Assembly (NCBI GenBank): GCA_950106755.1
Contig: OX467090.1
Location: forward strand, 13,329,489-13,393,488
Origin: Climacium dendroides
Taxonomy: Eukaryota; Streptophyta; Bryopsida; Hypnales; Climaciaceae
Direction: 5' to 3'
Length of the DNA: 64,000 nt
Shown here: in pieces, positions 49,221 to 59,153 of the stretch
How positions within the stretch are numbered: the stretch's first letter is position 1
How the letters are laid out: each line of letters begins with the position of its first letter
Program-made: the position numbers and the translations under genes
The notes under the pieces: model-generated
Seen by the model: the letters and a program-made list of their open reading frames with translations, nothing else
What the model was told of the DNA's origin: nothing
Databases searched by the model: none

Positions 49221-50045
49221 TTTGCAGTACCTTTTGGAAAATTATTGGGACACATAGTATCCAAACAAGGAATTGCTACTGATCCTGATAAAGTTGCAAT
49301 CATTGCAAATTTACCGGTTCCAAATACTGTCACTGGAGTTAAGGGATTTTTAGACCATGTTGGCTATTATCGAAGATTTATTCATAAATATGCCACTATT
49401 GCCTTACCTCTAACACACTTGCTAAAAAAGAGTGAACAACCTCCAGTTTGGACTGAGCAATGCACTAAAGCATTCCAAGCCTTAAAACTTAAACTAATAA
49501 ATAGTCCAATTTTAGTTAGTCCAAATTGGGATAAAGATTTTGAGGTTTATGTTGATGCTTCTAATTTTGCAATCGGTACGGTTCTTAGTCAAAAAGATGA
49601 TAAAAAACATGATCACCCTATCTACTATGCAAGTAGGCAGCTTACTTCTGCTGAGAGGAATTATTCTGTGACGGAACGTGAGGCTTTGGGAATGATTTTT
49701 TCTGTTAAAAAATTCCGCCATTATTTGTTGGGTTATAAGTTTACTTTTCATGTGGACCATGATGCCTTAAAATACATGGTAAATAAACCCCAATTAAGTG
49801 GCCGAATTGCTAGATGGGTACTTTTATTACAAGAATTTGATTTTACCATTAATGTTAGACCTGGAAAATCACATGTAAATGCAGATCACCTTTCTAGACT
49901 TAATGAACAAGTTGGCACCAAACCTATTGATGATAATTACCCAGATGCCCAATTTTTTCAAGTAGATGTCATTCCTCTAGAATATGCAGAAATTATAAAC
50001 TATTTGTCCACAAGAGAGTTTCCTTCTAATTTCACTGATAAATAA
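49221..50045 (+). pseudogene. Pol, RT thumb and RNase H segment
   Basis: Same frame as the previous segment. It starts with FAVPFGKLLGHIVS and the FLDHVGYYRRFIHKYA thumb region. RNase H follows with YVDASNFAIGTVLSQ, the TEREALGMIFSVKKFRHYLL block and FHVDHDALKYMV, carrying the expected acidic residues. It ends at TAA 50043-50045 in the linker before the integrase. Confidence 0.88.
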
Positions 50046-51230
50046 AAAGCGAGATTAATACAACGATCTACACCTTATACCTTATTAGATGGAATATTAT
50101 TCAAATTGGGCCATGATGGTGTTTTACGTAGATGTATAAATCCAAGTGAAATAGAAGATGTGTTAAAAGGTTGCCATGAATCCAGTTGTGGAGGACATTT
50201 TGCGGGGTTTGTTACCGCTAAAAAGGCCCTTCACTCTGGATACTGGTGGCCATCTATGTTTAAAGATGCCGCCAAATTCGTTAAAAAATGCGATCCTTGT
50301 CAGAGGATTGGGAGGCCTACTGCCACTTCGGCAATGCCCCTAACCCCTATTTTGGCCCAAACGCCATTCGAAAAATGGGGGATTGACTTTGTTGAACCCA
50401 TAAAACCCTCTAGTAGAAATGGTAGGAAGAGATATATTCTTGTAGCGACTGAATATATGACTAAATGGGTGGAAGCTCAAGCTACAAGAACAAATGATGC
50501 ACAAACAGTTGCAAAATTTCTATATGAGAATATAATTACTAGGTTTGGGTGTCCAAGAGAATTGGTAAGCGATCGAGGGACCCATTTTATAAATTCTACT
50601 ATTGAAAATTTAACCAAAAAATATTTAATAAAACATAGAAAGACTACACCTTACCATCCCAGGGCTAATGGACAAACTGAAAAAACAAATGGGATTTTAT
50701 GTAAAATTATTACCAAAATTATGCAAGGGTCAAATACGGACTGGGATGCAAGACTTTTTGACGCTTTATGGGCTTATAGGACTGCCTACAAAGTAATGAC
50801 AAAACATACCCCTTTTCAGTTGGTTTATGGCCAAGAGGCTATTCTACCCATAGAATTAGAACTGCAATCTTTGAAAATAGCCCTTGATCATAAACTTGGT
50901 GACAAAGAATCTTTAGAAGAACGGTATATAATGCTAGAAAAATTAGATGAAACCCGTGCTCAAGCATACTTAAATATGGCTAGCATTCAAAATCGACGGA
51001 AGAGTTTTTATGATAGTAAATTAAAACCTAAAATCCTAAAAACTAATGATTTGGTTCTTTTGTTTGATAGTCGTTTTCAAAAGTTCCCAGGCAAATTCCA
51101 AATGCGTTGGTTTGGTCCTTATAAAATTCTAAGAAGTTTTGATAATGGTTCTTTTGAACTAGAAGATTTTGAAGGGAAAGTACATCTTACCCGTTACAAT
51201 GGAAATCGCCTTAAATTTTATTATCAATAA
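50046..51230 (+). pseudogene. Pol, integrase segment
   Basis: Same frame as the rest of pol. An HHCC zinc domain covers CHESSCGGHFAGF to KKCDPCQRIG. The catalytic core has DFVEPIKPS (first Asp near 50390), VSDRGTHF (second Asp near 50573) and NGQTEKTNG (Glu near 50685), the DDE triad. A GPY-type module (MRWFGPYKILRSFDNGSFEL) closes the protein before TAA at 51228-51230. There is no chromodomain, which agrees with the Athila/Tat side of Gypsy. The integrase part itself has no stop. Confidence 0.9.
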
Positions 51231-51866
51231 TCTTACATTTTTTTTACCTTAATCACATGATTATAGTTTCGATTGATAATAAATAACCAAGGGTAGAAAA
51301 ATTCAACGTAGCCCTTTCAAATTTAATTAATTAATTAATTTTTAGGCTAGTGATTAATTTTCCTTCTAATGGGACCTACAACTTTGGGATGATTCAATTA
51401 TTACTAACAACATTTATTGTCTTTTGCAGATTATTTATATTTAATAAAACTTAGGGACAAGTTTTAATTTAAGCGTGTGGGAGACTTTGCTTTATTGTGT
51501 AATTTTTGAAAACATGATAAATTTGGAAGCGTAAATAATACTTAGGAATAAATTTTTTTTTTTAAAATAAAAAATAAAAAATAAAACATATTTTTATTAT
51601 TTAAAAAAATTATAAATAAATAAATAAATAGAGTAAAATAATAATAATAATTTTAAAAATGAAAAAAAAGAAGCTAAATAAATAAATACAACACAATAAA
51701 TCTCTGTAATAAATAAATCTTAAAATAAATAAATAAATAAAATAAATAAAACAAGTTAGTGTGAGAATTTTAAAAGTAACTAAGAGCGTAACTAGTGACT
51801 GTGAGTTTTTGAGTTTTCAGAAGCCGTTACTGCCATCTTCTTGTCACAACCGGCCCAGTTATGCAT

Positions 51867-51873
51867 TATATAA
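51867..51873 (+). promoter_or_regulatory. TATA box candidate before the GC-rich island
   Basis: tatataa in the context gcattatataagccg stands about 120 bases before the GC-rich island. A donor-like gtaagt follows at 51978-51983. It could start an internal transcript for ORF3 (inference). Confidence 0.4.
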
Positions 51874-53514
51874 GCCGTTGTTGAGGGCAACTTGTAAGAC
51901 ATCGAGGATCATTTTATGTGAGAGTTCTGGGAGTTCTGGGAGTTTGAGTTCTGAGAGTTTTTGGGAGTTTGATCTGTGTAAGTTTTGAGGTAGCGGCAGA
52001 GGAGACGGGAGGTTGGACCTGCAGCGACTTGGGTGGAAGCTTGGTGAAGCTGGTCTGGTTCGGTGGTCGGATGCGATCAGCGGAGGTTGGTGTATCGGAA
52101 GCTGTCGGAGGAAGGCCTGATCGGCGGAAACCTGATCAGAATGGAGTTATCGGAGGGAAGCCTGGTCGGAGCAGCCTGCGGGAGCGACGTCTGATCGGCG
52201 TGGAGCTATCGGACCAGAACCTGACGGAACGGAAGCTTGGTCAGAGTAGTGGCGGGACCTGATCGGGGAGCAACACCTGGGACGAAAGCCATTCGGGAGG
52301 GCAACCTGTAGCGGAAGTCTAAGCTGATCGGAAGCAGCGAAGCCTGATCGGAACGGAGCGGTACTTGTGGGAGCGACATCAACGGAGCAGCCGAATCGGA
52401 AGCGGAGCAGGCGCAGCTTACAACAGAAGTCAGAGGTATTCACACTTTCATAGTTTACTAAATCAAATCGTCAACCAAGGGTATGCATTTTGTTGGCTGA
52501 GCTTTTCCGGCTCTTTTCTCTTCTGCACTCATTTTCGCAGGTGCAAGTTTAGAGTTTGTTGCATTGTAGTGCGTAGTGGTGTGACTCGGGGCGAGGATAA
52601 AGTGGTTACGTTATAATCACGCCATATGAAAACCTGGAAGATTTTTGAAATTGCAACCACAAGACCCTGAAATTGAGGGAATTTAGTTTGTTACCTTGTA
52701 GCGAAGTGAGAATCACTATGTGATTGTTAGCACCGTTGATTAGGCTTGAACGTTCAATAATGTATTGTTTCATTGTCGATTTATTATAATACATCTATGA
52801 ATCTGAATTTTAAAAAAATTAATAATAATATAAAATTAATCAATTAAAATTAAAAATTAAAAATTAAAAATTAAAATTAAAATTAATAATAATAATAATA
52901 AATAAAAATAAAAATAAAAATAAAACATTTTGAATCCTTAATCTAAAATTTATGAATTTGAGTTTTTGTTTTGTTTTGTTTTTAGAATTTTATAGTAATT
53001 TATGTATAAATTTTAAACCTATACATTAGATTAAAGATTATTTAACTGCAATTTTTGTGTATATATTTTTATGTTATTGGATAATTGTAGACTATATGCT
53101 GGTTATTCTGAAATCATTTTTTTTAATTTTTAAAATATGTATAAAATAAAATAACAATTTATTATTATTACTATTAAGTTGTGTGGATGTATCTGCGAAA
53201 GACAACTATGAGCTATAAAAGTGGGGATTTGAATGAGAGTGTGATTTCATCTGACATCTTGGAGTTAGCACAAAACTCCTTGGTGATCCTCATTCAAATT
53301 TTGTGCAATAAATCATCTCGGGAGCTAAAGGGTAAAAGGTTGAGGCCCTCCCACGTGAAAGCAGTGAGCCCTTTAGCCGAAGGGGAAGGCCTATGTGACT
53401 GGGTATGGGACAAGGTCGGGCCTTCCTTCCCTCCCAAAGTGATTCACCACTAAGGTAAGAAGCCATGGTTGGAAATGAGAAATTTAACTTTCTAGTTATT
53501 TATATGCATATTTG

Positions 53515-54970
53515 TTTATCTCTGAAGAGATTGAATTGAATTTCTCTTTAAGAGAGGTGTTTTAAATTTTTGATGATGATATGCAGTTGTTTGGGGTTAT
53601 TTCGCTTAAAGTGATATTGTATATCTTTTAAAAGATTGTGCTAGATTTTTCTTTAAGAGAAGTGGTTAAAATCTTTGGTGATTATATATGCTTGTTTTGA
53701 TTTATTTTGTTCAAAGCAATATGGTTATCTCTTTAAGAGAAGTGTTTTTAAATCCATAGAATGGACAATGTGATCATAAAAGTTTTAAACTTTATGTGAA
53801 TTATTTGGTTAAACCAATTATATTTTTCTCAAAAGAGAATGAAGTGATGAATGCTTTAAGCGTTAAAAATAAAATAAAATAATAAGTAATTGCTTTAAGC
53901 AAATTGATAAATTAAAGTCTTACGCTATAAGCGATTTTCTCTTTTCCACTTAAGTGAATTTCTCCAAGCTTAAAGCTATGAGTGTAGTTTTGTAACATCA
54001 CTGAAGTGAGTGATTATTATATTTTTTAGTGAAAAACAAGTGAGCATTTTCCCTCAAGGGTATGGACATTGTGGTCAAATTTTCCAACTATGGTGTAATA
54101 TAGATTTTCAAGTTGGTGTTATGTTATTATAGCTAAATTTAAGTTTTCTCTTAAACGAGATAATTTAAAAGAGACTCTTAAGAGAATTTAAGTATTAATG
54201 TCATAAAATTTAAATTTAAATTTAAAAAAAAAATCAAATTAAAATTAAAATTAAAATTAAAGATTTCAGAGAATATTATTCGAAGTTTACTTAAGTGATT
54301 ATCAAATTATGGGATTAACCAAAGCAGAGATTTAATGATTGCTCAAGCATATTTAAGGATTACTTTAAGTATACATTATTAAAAAAAAAATTAATAACAT
54401 CAATTAAATAAAAAAAATTAATAATAAAAAAATAAAATAAATTTTTATTTTTTTTAAAAAATCGCTATAAGCATAGGAATAGAATATTATCACTTAAGTG
54501 CAAAGAATATTGCAATAATTAATATTTTCAAGCAATTGTAAATTTATTTAATTTTAATTCAATTATAATTAAAAAAATTCTAGCTTAAAGTGGGTAATAT
54601 TTGAAGATAAAATGATACAGTTGTCAAGTATGTAGATTTAAGGAAATGTACTAAAGGAAAATTTGAATTTTTTTTTGCCTTGAACAAATCTATAAGGAGA
54701 ATCCCTTAAGAGACAATATTTAAGTAAGAATTATTATTATTTTATGTTATTTTATTTTTCTCTCTTTAAGAGAATTTAGATATTTATTGCCTTGAGCAAT
54801 TTCATTATGTATCTCTCTTAAGAGAATTAGTTTTGTTATGCTTAAAGCAAAACTTTGTTATGAGTGTTTTGTAAGAACTCTGTGGATAGTTAAATTTGAA
54901 GAGTTAGGTTATAAAGTAGAAACATATATTATTCAATTTAAATATTTTGGAGTAATCACTTTAAGTGCCA
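53515..54970. repeat. Cluster of short TTAA-centred palindromes
   Basis: Examples are tctctttaagaga near 53724, ttgctttaagcaa near 53890, cacttaagtg near 53950, ctcttaagag near 54174, tctcttaagaga near 54815 and cactttaagtg near 54958. The arms differ (ctc, cac, gc, ccc) but the centre is constant. The same kind of sites occurs in both LTRs. Confidence 0.75.
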
Positions 54971-55240
54971 TCTAGTTTGTTAGAATGGTTGAACCACGTT
55001 GAGGTTTTGATTGATACTTTAATAAATAAATAAATTTGGAGAGTACAATTTAATTAACTAAATATAGCTTGAAATTTTTAAAGAAGGATGGTGGTTCATT
55101 GTAAAGAAAGTTATCAAAATTATATCAAAAAAAATTAAATGTATGAATGGGTAATACAAGGATCAACTGGGAATTCAATACTTAAAGGATTTGTGGAGGT
55201 GTTTAAAGTAGCTGGATGTATTTATTATTCTTAAAACAGG

Positions 55241-57346
55241 ATGACGAGTAAATCCACTCCTGTGAAGCGGCGACCATCAATGGAGGGAGTTCCATTGGAT
55301 GACTTTTTGAAACGACTATCTTTTAATGCCAAGAATTTGGAGGCAGCTGGATTGTTGAAGTTTGTGCAATTACCAAGACCTCCACGATTCTATAAAGAGG
55401 ATATGGTTGCTTCATTTTTGCAGACCATGACAAATGATATCAATAATTTTACGGTGGAGTTGAAGGGCCATAAATTATTGATCACAAAACAAATCATAGC
55501 GGATATTTTTGGTATACCTGGAGCTGTGGGAGCTACACCAATCAAACCTAAGCAGATGTTATCAGACAAGGTTCTTAATCAAATCTTTCCAGATTGTGCA
55601 GAGAATTATGATCCAGAGACGGATCTGTGGGATTTCTCCACAACCAAAACACATTGGAATGATTGGTTTTCCTTCATCAATCATTACATGTGTTTGGAGC
55701 ATCATGCTGCATCTCTACCGCCACTTGTGGTACAGATGTCCTATATGGCGTGGCATGGGACAAGACTCGATTGGGCTGCAGTACTTTTTATCAATTTTTT
55801 TCGTAAAGTGAGAGCTGCAAAGAAAGGAGAATTGGTTTTAACCAATCCTTCAAAGAATATTATTACTTATTTTTGTGAACAAGCTTTGAGGTCAAATATT
55901 ATGACTCTAATTATAGCATTACATTGTGATGTTAGTTCTTCATGTGGAAAAGAGAAGGTGTTGGAGGCGATTTCACCAAGTGGTACACTAAAACGAGATT
56001 TGGTTCAACCAGAGGTGGAAGGAGAAAGACAAAAGGCTAAGGCAAAGCGGACAAAGAAGACCCCGGTGGCCAATAGTCTTCCACAAGAAGTGACCCAACA
56101 GATTGTGAATGAAGTGAGTCGCATGATGTTGCAATACCAAGTGCCATTACCCACAACTATTGATGAGCAAAAAGAGAAGGAAGTTATAACATTGAAGAAG
56201 GAGAATCAAGAGATGCGAGATCAGAATCGTGCTATCATGAACTCTAACAAGCGTCTCGGTGAAAAGAATTTTGTTTTGATGGAACTGACTTCAGTATTAA
56301 AAGAGCAAAATGGTAAAGATACCAAGCTGATTGCAAACCAAAAAGAGTATATTGGTAAATTATTGAAAGATCAAGACCTCCACCAACTATTACTTACGAA
56401 AAAAGAGGAGGAGTTACAATGTTATCAACGAGAAATGGAGAATATGAAATTGCAGTTAGCAGAATATATTTCTCACGCAAATCCATCTAAAGTGGAGGTG
56501 CATGACCAGGCAGTGCAAACCATTGAGGTAGAGTCTAATTCATCTCCTACTTCGACCATGATCACTAAGGCCCCTATGAATGCAGACATTTTGGATCTTG
56601 AATATTTGGGCCAATATCATTTGATGTTTAATGGCTTGAAGGAGATTCCTTATGTGTCTTGGAGAGCCATTGAATGGATTTTGAAGGACTATGGTCTAAT
56701 TCGGCATGAACGAGAATCTAAATCCGTGGACAAGTTTCTTCTAGAGAAAGGTCAAGATCCATTGTTGGCATGGACTGTAGAGCCACCACCAGTAGTCTTA
56801 GCAGATTCACATTTTTGTCCTTGTGAACGTCGTTATAAATGGTCCCCTGATTCGACCATTGCCAGTGTGGAGTATAATTGGCCAAAAATTGTGGGATCTT
56901 TTCAATCCTACCAGGATTGTCATAATACTTATAACCGATTTTTCGAGTTACATCGACATCACAAAGATCATATTTGTTTCCGGGCGGCTGTATTTGCCTC
57001 TGCTTTAGCAACTTGGTGTTTGGAGTGGAAGGTGACCATTGATATTAATAATTGGAAGGAGGGCAACAAAGAATTGTGGTTCCTTGTTAAAATGCAGGAT
57101 CGATCAAGCCGAATTTGCAGATTGTTAGAACTGATGGCCATCGTGCATTTTATTGCGGGAGCTCATCCATGCTTGGTGAATGAATTGGATGTGCGTCATG
57201 GAGCTCTACAACGATTTTATTTGAAGCAAGGTCTTTTAAATCAACGTGAGGTGCGGTCTGATGAGCAAATCAACACGGGATACGAGCATTCCAAGCAATG
57301 GTTACATCGACAACAAAAGGATCATGACAAAGGACGAAAGACTTAA
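55241..57346 (+). CDS. ORF3: unfamiliar 701-aa protein after pol
   Basis: A fully open ATG-to-TAA frame in the position of the env-like ORF of Athila elements. The N-terminal part (about 40-215) has a VELKGHKLLITKQIIADIFGIP-like start and a WNDWFSFINHYM core. It resembles the putative plant transposon / plant-mobile-domain type of proteins (from memory, weak). A basic patch KAKAKRTKK at about 265-273 may be a nuclear signal. Residues about 308-412 form a coiled coil rich in Glu, Lys, Gln and Leu. The C-terminal 250 residues are rich in Trp, His and Cys (FCPCERRYKW, CLEWKVTI), with no transmembrane helix or signal peptide, so it does not look like an envelope protein. An acceptor-like ttaaaacag ends one base before the ATG, so a spliced message is possible. 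It is intact although gag and pol are broken. Confidence 0.8.
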   Translation: MTSKSTPVKRRPSMEGVPLDDFLKRLSFNAKNLEAAGLLKFVQLPRPPRFYKEDMVASFLQTMTNDINNFTVELKGHKLLITKQIIADIFGIPGAVGATPIKPKQMLSDKVLNQIFPDCAENYDPETDLWDFSTTKTHWNDWFSFINHYMCLEHHAASLPPLVVQMSYMAWHGTRLDWAAVLFINFFRKVRAAKKGELVLTNPSKNIITYFCEQALRSNIMTLIIALHCDVSSSCGKEKVLEAISPSGTLKRDLVQPEVEGERQKAKAKRTKKTPVANSLPQEVTQQIVNEVSRMMLQYQVPLPTTIDEQKEKEVITLKKENQEMRDQNRAIMNSNKRLGEKNFVLMELTSVLKEQNGKDTKLIANQKEYIGKLLKDQDLHQLLLTKKEEELQCYQREMENMKLQLAEYISHANPSKVEVHDQAVQTIEVESNSSPTSTMITKAPMNADILDLEYLGQYHLMFNGLKEIPYVSWRAIEWILKDYGLIRHERESKSVDKFLLEKGQDPLLAWTVEPPPVVLADSHFCPCERRYKWSPDSTIASVEYNWPKIVGSFQSYQDCHNTYNRFFELHRHHKDHICFRAAVFASALATWCLEWKVTIDINNWKEGNKELWFLVKMQDRSSRICRLLELMAIVHFIAGAHPCLVNELDVRHGALQRFYLKQGLLNQREVRSDEQINTGYEHSKQWLHRQQKDHDKGRKT

Positions 57347-57362
57347 TTTTGACGAGGACGTC

Positions 57363-57380
57363 AAAAGATAGAGTGTGGGA
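57363..57380 (+). other. Polypurine tract candidate
   Basis: aaaagatagagtgtggga, interrupted by three Ts, ends three bases before the 3' LTR, where plus-strand priming would occur. It is imperfect compared with usual tracts. Confidence 0.5.
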
Positions 57381-57383
57381 CTA

Positions 57384-59153
57384 TGTAGTTAAGACAATTT
57401 TATTTTTTAGTTAAATTTTGTTTTTTGAGTGTGAAATGGATTATATGTTTTAAGTTTTGGGTAATTAAGTGTCAATGTGATGATATTTGAAGTTAAAGTG
57501 TGAAAAGACTTTTTGGCTTGAGCGGTTATGGACTTTGACAGGTTTTTATCAAGAGATTGGAAGGGGTGTTTAAGGAGGATCATAATAAATAGTTTCTCTT
57601 CTCTCATTCTTCTCTCTCTCTTTTAATTCTCTCTTGTATTAGTGACATGAGGTCACATTTTTCTTGCGTTGTGTTATAGATTCATAGATGTTATTCCGTT
57701 TTTGTGTGGATTAATCACTTAAGTGATGGTATTTATTGCTAAAAGCATGAAGTTTAATCGTGAGGATTATTGCCTTGAGCATTTTTATTTTGGAAAGTCT
57801 CTTTAAGAGAATTGGATTATGTGTGGAGTGGATTTTGTTCATCGGTTATAATTTATCTCTTAAGAGAATTTTTATGTCAATGCTCAAAGCAAAATTTGAA
57901 GTAGAAGAGAAATAAAATATTAAGTTAGTGATTGACTTAATAATTCCAGTGATTGGAAATTGTTTATAAACCAAGGAGTGATTTGGATTTGAGTGATCCA
58001 GAGATTGGACTTTATTTTCAAATTTAATAATTTACCATCGATTGGACTTTATTTTCAAATTTAATAATTTACCATCGATTGGTAATTATTTTCATTAAAG
58101 TATTGGAATATTTTTGTATTTTAAATGGACATGTATGTTTAAAACAAAACTTAAGATTGAGATTTATTTCAAGTTGGAAAATGATTTTACATTTCTAGTG
58201 AATAGAAGTTATTGAACAATTGCAAACAAATGATGTACATTCTAAATATTGAATGATTATTCATATAATTAATAAATGGTATTCCAATTGAAGACATGTG
58301 TACAAGATTGAATGTTTGAATGTGCATTTAAATTTATTTTATTTTATTTATTAGAATTTATATTTAGTTGTGTAAATTTAGAAAGCATAATTTAGAGTTA
58401 GTATTGCAATTAGAGAAAAAAGGAGATCCAAGATAACTCGGTGATGCATATCAAGGAAGCTTAAAGCTAAAGATAGGAGAAAACAAAATCGAATGAAGAC
58501 CGCAGTCTTGAAAAGGAAAGAATTCGAAGCTTTTTAAATAATTTAACAAAGCATATTGTATATCCCTTAAGGGAAATTTTAGAATTGCTTAAAACATTTG
58601 GGTATTAATGTATTCACTTAAAGCGATGTCCTTGGTTGTTTTCAATTCCTAAAAAGGATATGTGTTACATTTACTTCAAGTAATTGAGTCATTAGCGCTT
58701 AAAGCAACTTAGATGTTGAAACGATAATTGTGAAAATAATTAAAGAATTCTCGATTAAACCGAATTTTCAAAGTTCAAATATATATCTTGGGAGATGCAG
58801 GTTGCAAAGAAATATATTTGTAATATATTTTTGTGAATTCAAAGTATGAGATTTGTGGATGCAGGTTCCCTTAATTTATACATTTAGTTCCACATTTTAT
58901 TTTAATATAAGACTGGTACGGACTTAGTGGTTAGAAATTTATATTTATAATTGGACGGAAATTAGAAAGAGAACTCCTTTCCCATACCTAAATAGAATAT
59001 GAAATATACCAAATACCTTAATACCTTAAGATTAACAACATAATTTACCTACATAGTGACATTAGCTAACTAGCCACTAAGCTAATTTGAGCTTTCCCTT
59101 GAACGAACCTTTTTGGAATTGCCTTGGTTTTGTCTTAGAAAAACTATACTACA
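57384..59153 (+). repeat. 3' LTR (1770 bp)
   Basis: Read side by side with the 5' LTR, every line matches except one base (59151 A versus 43799 G). It ends CTACA, complementing its TGTAG start, and is followed by the target duplication cttgt. Confidence 0.95.

Larger units (their letters stand above)
51231..55240 (+). other. 4-kb non-coding block between pol and ORF3
   Basis: It has A/T simple repeats at about 51545-51760, 52805-52930 and 54190-54460. Between them lies a GC-rich island (about 51990-52430) of degenerate units containing tgatcgg and ggaagc. An open frame at 53181-53453 (90 aa) ends in a PLAEGEGLCDWVWDKVG segment that I do not recognise. From 53.5 to 55.0 kb there are many short palindromes centred on TTAA or TTTAA. 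Confidence 0.7.
42032..59153 (+). mobile_element. Athila-like Ty3/Gypsy LTR retrotransposon, 17.1 kb, young insertion
   Basis: A full-length element bounded by two 1770-bp LTRs (TGTAG...CTACA ends) and a perfect 5-bp target duplication, cttgt (42027-42031 and 59154-59158). Order: LTR, Asp-tRNA-like primer site, two small leader ORFs, gag, protease, reverse transcriptase, RNase H, integrase, a 4-kb non-coding block, ORF3, purine-rich tract, LTR. Protease to integrase order with integrase last is the Gypsy arrangement; the primer site, long LTRs and a third ORF after pol suggest Athila-like (inference, no tree). The LTRs differ at one base (43799 G, 59151 A), about 0.06 percent. Gag and pol carry stops and frame changes, so this copy was probably mobilised with proteins from another element. 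ORF3 is open. The element lies inside a hAT pseudogene of opposite orientation. Confidence 0.95.

Noticed and set aside
47258..50045. Stop codons read as Gln by a changed genetic code
   Set aside because: ORF3 and the integrase segment end normally at TAA, and CAA/CAG are used freely for Gln. The plant context gives no reason for reassignment.
55509..57011. Small frames inside ORF3
   Set aside because: Shadows of the 701-residue frame.
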